From positions 1 to 5,989 of the forward strand of contig JAFNGD010000339.1 of NCBI GenBank assembly GCA_017885365.1: a DNA stretch of 5,989 bases, given 5' to 3'. A program made the translations under genes and the position numbers. The notes under the pieces are model-generated. The model ran no database searches, was not told the origin of the DNA, and worked only from the letters and a program-made list of their open reading frames with translations. Within the stretch, counting starts at the first letter, position 1, and every line of letters starts with the position of its first letter. Of the stretch, positions 4,721 through 5,989 are shown one piece after another. This DNA is from Nitrospirota bacterium (GTDB lineage Bacteria; Nitrospirota; UBA9217).

Positions 4721-5989
4721 CTAATCCCAATCAAGCAGCCGCTTTTGGCCCTCGAGCTTCCTGATATCCGTCACGTCCTGGCTCACTTCAAGCGTCCCCT
4801 TGTAGGCGCCCTTGTGGTCGCGTACGGCAAAGTACTGGATCAGCAGGAACCGGCCCTTCATCTGGATCCAGAAGTCCGCCTTGTCGCGACTGCCAGCCCG
4901 AAACTCGTCCAGGATCTTCTGCACCATGTTAAAGCTCTTGGGCGGATGGCAGTTCTGTACCTTCCGGCCGATTACGCCGGGGCTGCGCGGGAAGATGCGG
5001 TCCTTTGTCGCGGAGTAATAGCGCACCTCGTCGTTCTCATCGACAAAGGAAAGGTCCACGGGCATGTGCTTCAGCATGAGGTTCAGCTGCTCGAAGGTCA
5101 TCGAGCCGGTATCGAGTCGTATCGTACCTTCCGCAACGCTTTCAACCTTCGGCGTTGCACCGGCCCCGCCTGTCCAGTCCGCCTCCGGCCTGATCCAGGC
5201 GTAGCCGATCTCTTCCTCGCCCTGGCGCACCTTATGCCACTCGGCATCGGTCAGGAGATCCTTTGCCATGGGAAAGAGGATGTGCTCCTCCTTGAAGACC
5301 ATGTCGCGGAGGGCCTTGGCGAGGTACCGGAGCGTGTTCACCACATCAGGCACGAGGCTGTCACGCACCCCTGCCTTCGCGCTCTTCACGGCAACACGGA
5401 TGTCGTCGTGGAGCGCCCACATGACCTGCGAGGGCCCCGTGATCCCATGGACCTCGAGCACCGGGAAGAGCTGGTTCTCCTTCCGGAGGTAGTGAAGATC
5501 GATGTCCGCTAGGCGCTCGACGAGCTTCGCGAGGGTATGCTGCGAATTGGCGAAGGCGGCCTTGTCCGGAGCATCGCCGAGCTTCGCCAGGACATGGTCG
5601 AGCTCGTGCAGGATGCCTTCGGCAGCGCGATTCTCGAGCATATAGGTATGGAGCGGATGGCCGGGCGGCACCACGGGCGCATCCTGCGCCGAAAGGGATT
5701 CCTTGAACACCTCCACGTGCACGTCGCAGAGCCGCTTCACCTCGCTCTCGGGCATGCCCTCGGCCATGAGCCGCTGTTCCATCTTCGCGATCTCCGAGGG
5801 GTCAATATCCTTGATGAGCTCGTGGAAACGATGCTTGAGAATACTCATCTCCACGCCCTGGTGCAGGTCCCGGATGATGTCCTTCAGCAGCTCCTGGCGC
5901 GCGTCGGCATCCATGATCGGAGCGCTTCCTCCCTTCGCCGCGCGCACGGCAACGTCCGTCCCCGTCTTTTTCCTGATCTCGGCAGCAAG
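4721..5989 (-). CDS. DUF438-hemerythrin (HHE)-PAS domain protein; 5' end not resolved
   Basis: Likely a cytoplasmic sensor-type protein; the family's exact role is not known to me. Counting from an in-frame GTG at 5947: DUF438 domain (about 17-86, with DIDPSEIAKMEQ and MPESEVKRLCDVHVEVFKESL), HHE hemerythrin-like domain (about 97-240; H97 or H100, H152, E157, H180, E220, E221 visible), and a PAS domain (about 290-400) with SFVDENDEVRYYS and the family ending GTLEVSQDVTDIRKLEG. HHE domains bind di-iron and sense O2 or NO in related proteins; PAS domains bind ligands or partners. M216 sits where many HHE domains have a histidine. The frame is open to the window edge, giving LAAEIRKKTGTDVA before the GTG. 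The ATG at 5914 best fits a plain DUF438 start, with GGGAGG 12 bases upstream. An additional N-terminal domain beyond the window cannot be excluded. Confidence 0.88.
   Translation of the reverse strand, partial: LAAEIRKKTGTDVAVRAAKGGSAPIMDADARQELLKDIIRDLHQGVEMSILKHRFHELIKDIDPSEIAKMEQRLMAEGMPESEVKRLCDVHVEVFKESLSAQDAPVVPPGHPLHTYMLENRAAEGILHELDHVLAKLGDAPDKAAFANSQHTLAKLVERLADIDLHYLRKENQLFPVLEVHGITGPSQVMWALHDDIRVAVKSAKAGVRDSLVPDVVNTLRYLAKALRDMVFKEEHILFPMAKDLLTDAEWHKVRQGEEEIGYAWIRPEADWTGGAGATPKVESVAEGTIRLDTGSMTFEQLNLMLKHMPVDLSFVDENDEVRYYSATKDRIFPRSPGVIGRKVQNCHPPKSFNMVQKILDEFRAGSRDKADFWIQMKGRFLLIQYFAVRDHKGAYKGTLEVSQDVTDIRKLEGQKRLLDWD

Noticed and set aside
4688..5512. A 274-codon plus-strand frame opposite the DUF438 gene
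   Set aside because: The minus strand encodes recognisable DUF438, HHE and PAS blocks across the whole stretch.

Overview
The window reads as GC-rich bacterial chromosome, roughly 60% GC by eye, and is densely coding. The gene types are a split two-subunit carboxylase, an E. coli Can-type beta-carbonic anhydrase, a DUF438/hemerythrin/PAS sensor-like protein and sigma70-type divergent promoters. They suggest an anaerobic or microaerophilic Gram-negative such as a Desulfobacterota or Nitrospirota relative. That placement is inference from gene types only; there is no rRNA or tRNA here. Both window edges appear to cut genes.

Left half (1-2950), minus strand: a four-gene cluster transcribed right to left. 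The order is a UPF0114/YqhA-type membrane protein, a biotin carboxylase subunit (PycA-like), a beta-carbonic anhydrase, and the first 45 codons of a carboxyltransferase subunit that aligns best with the start of the pyruvate carboxylase CT domain (PycB-like). A strong-looking promoter (TTTACA-17-TATTTT with an extended -10) lies just upstream of the membrane gene. The simplest reading is a bicarbonate-fixing anaplerotic unit: carbonic anhydrase makes bicarbonate from CO2, the biotin carboxylase loads it on biotin, and the CT subunit passes it to pyruvate or a related 2-oxoacid. Both carboxylase subunits depart from the textbook signatures in parallel. Between carbonic anhydrase and CT lies a repeat-rich spacer, and one repeat has become the C-terminus of the carbonic anhydrase.

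Centre (2950-3730): a second strong promoter (TTCACA-16-TATAAT, also extended -10) fires right into a gene for a small secreted protein with a helical GWGxVAxxLG module. A convincing intrinsic terminator follows, shared with the convergent gene on its right.

Right half (3731-5989), minus strand: an uncharacterised coiled-coil/winged-helix/PD-(D/E)XK nuclease-like protein, a 144-base spacer holding a second copy of the CCACAGAG-type repeat, and a DUF438-HHE-PAS protein whose frame stays open to the window edge.

The most interesting points are the carbonic anhydrase embedded in a divergent split carboxylase operon with a membrane protein, the repeat-derived protein tail, and the unassigned PD-(D/E)XK protein. 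No CRISPR array, insertion sequence, integrase or RNA gene was found.
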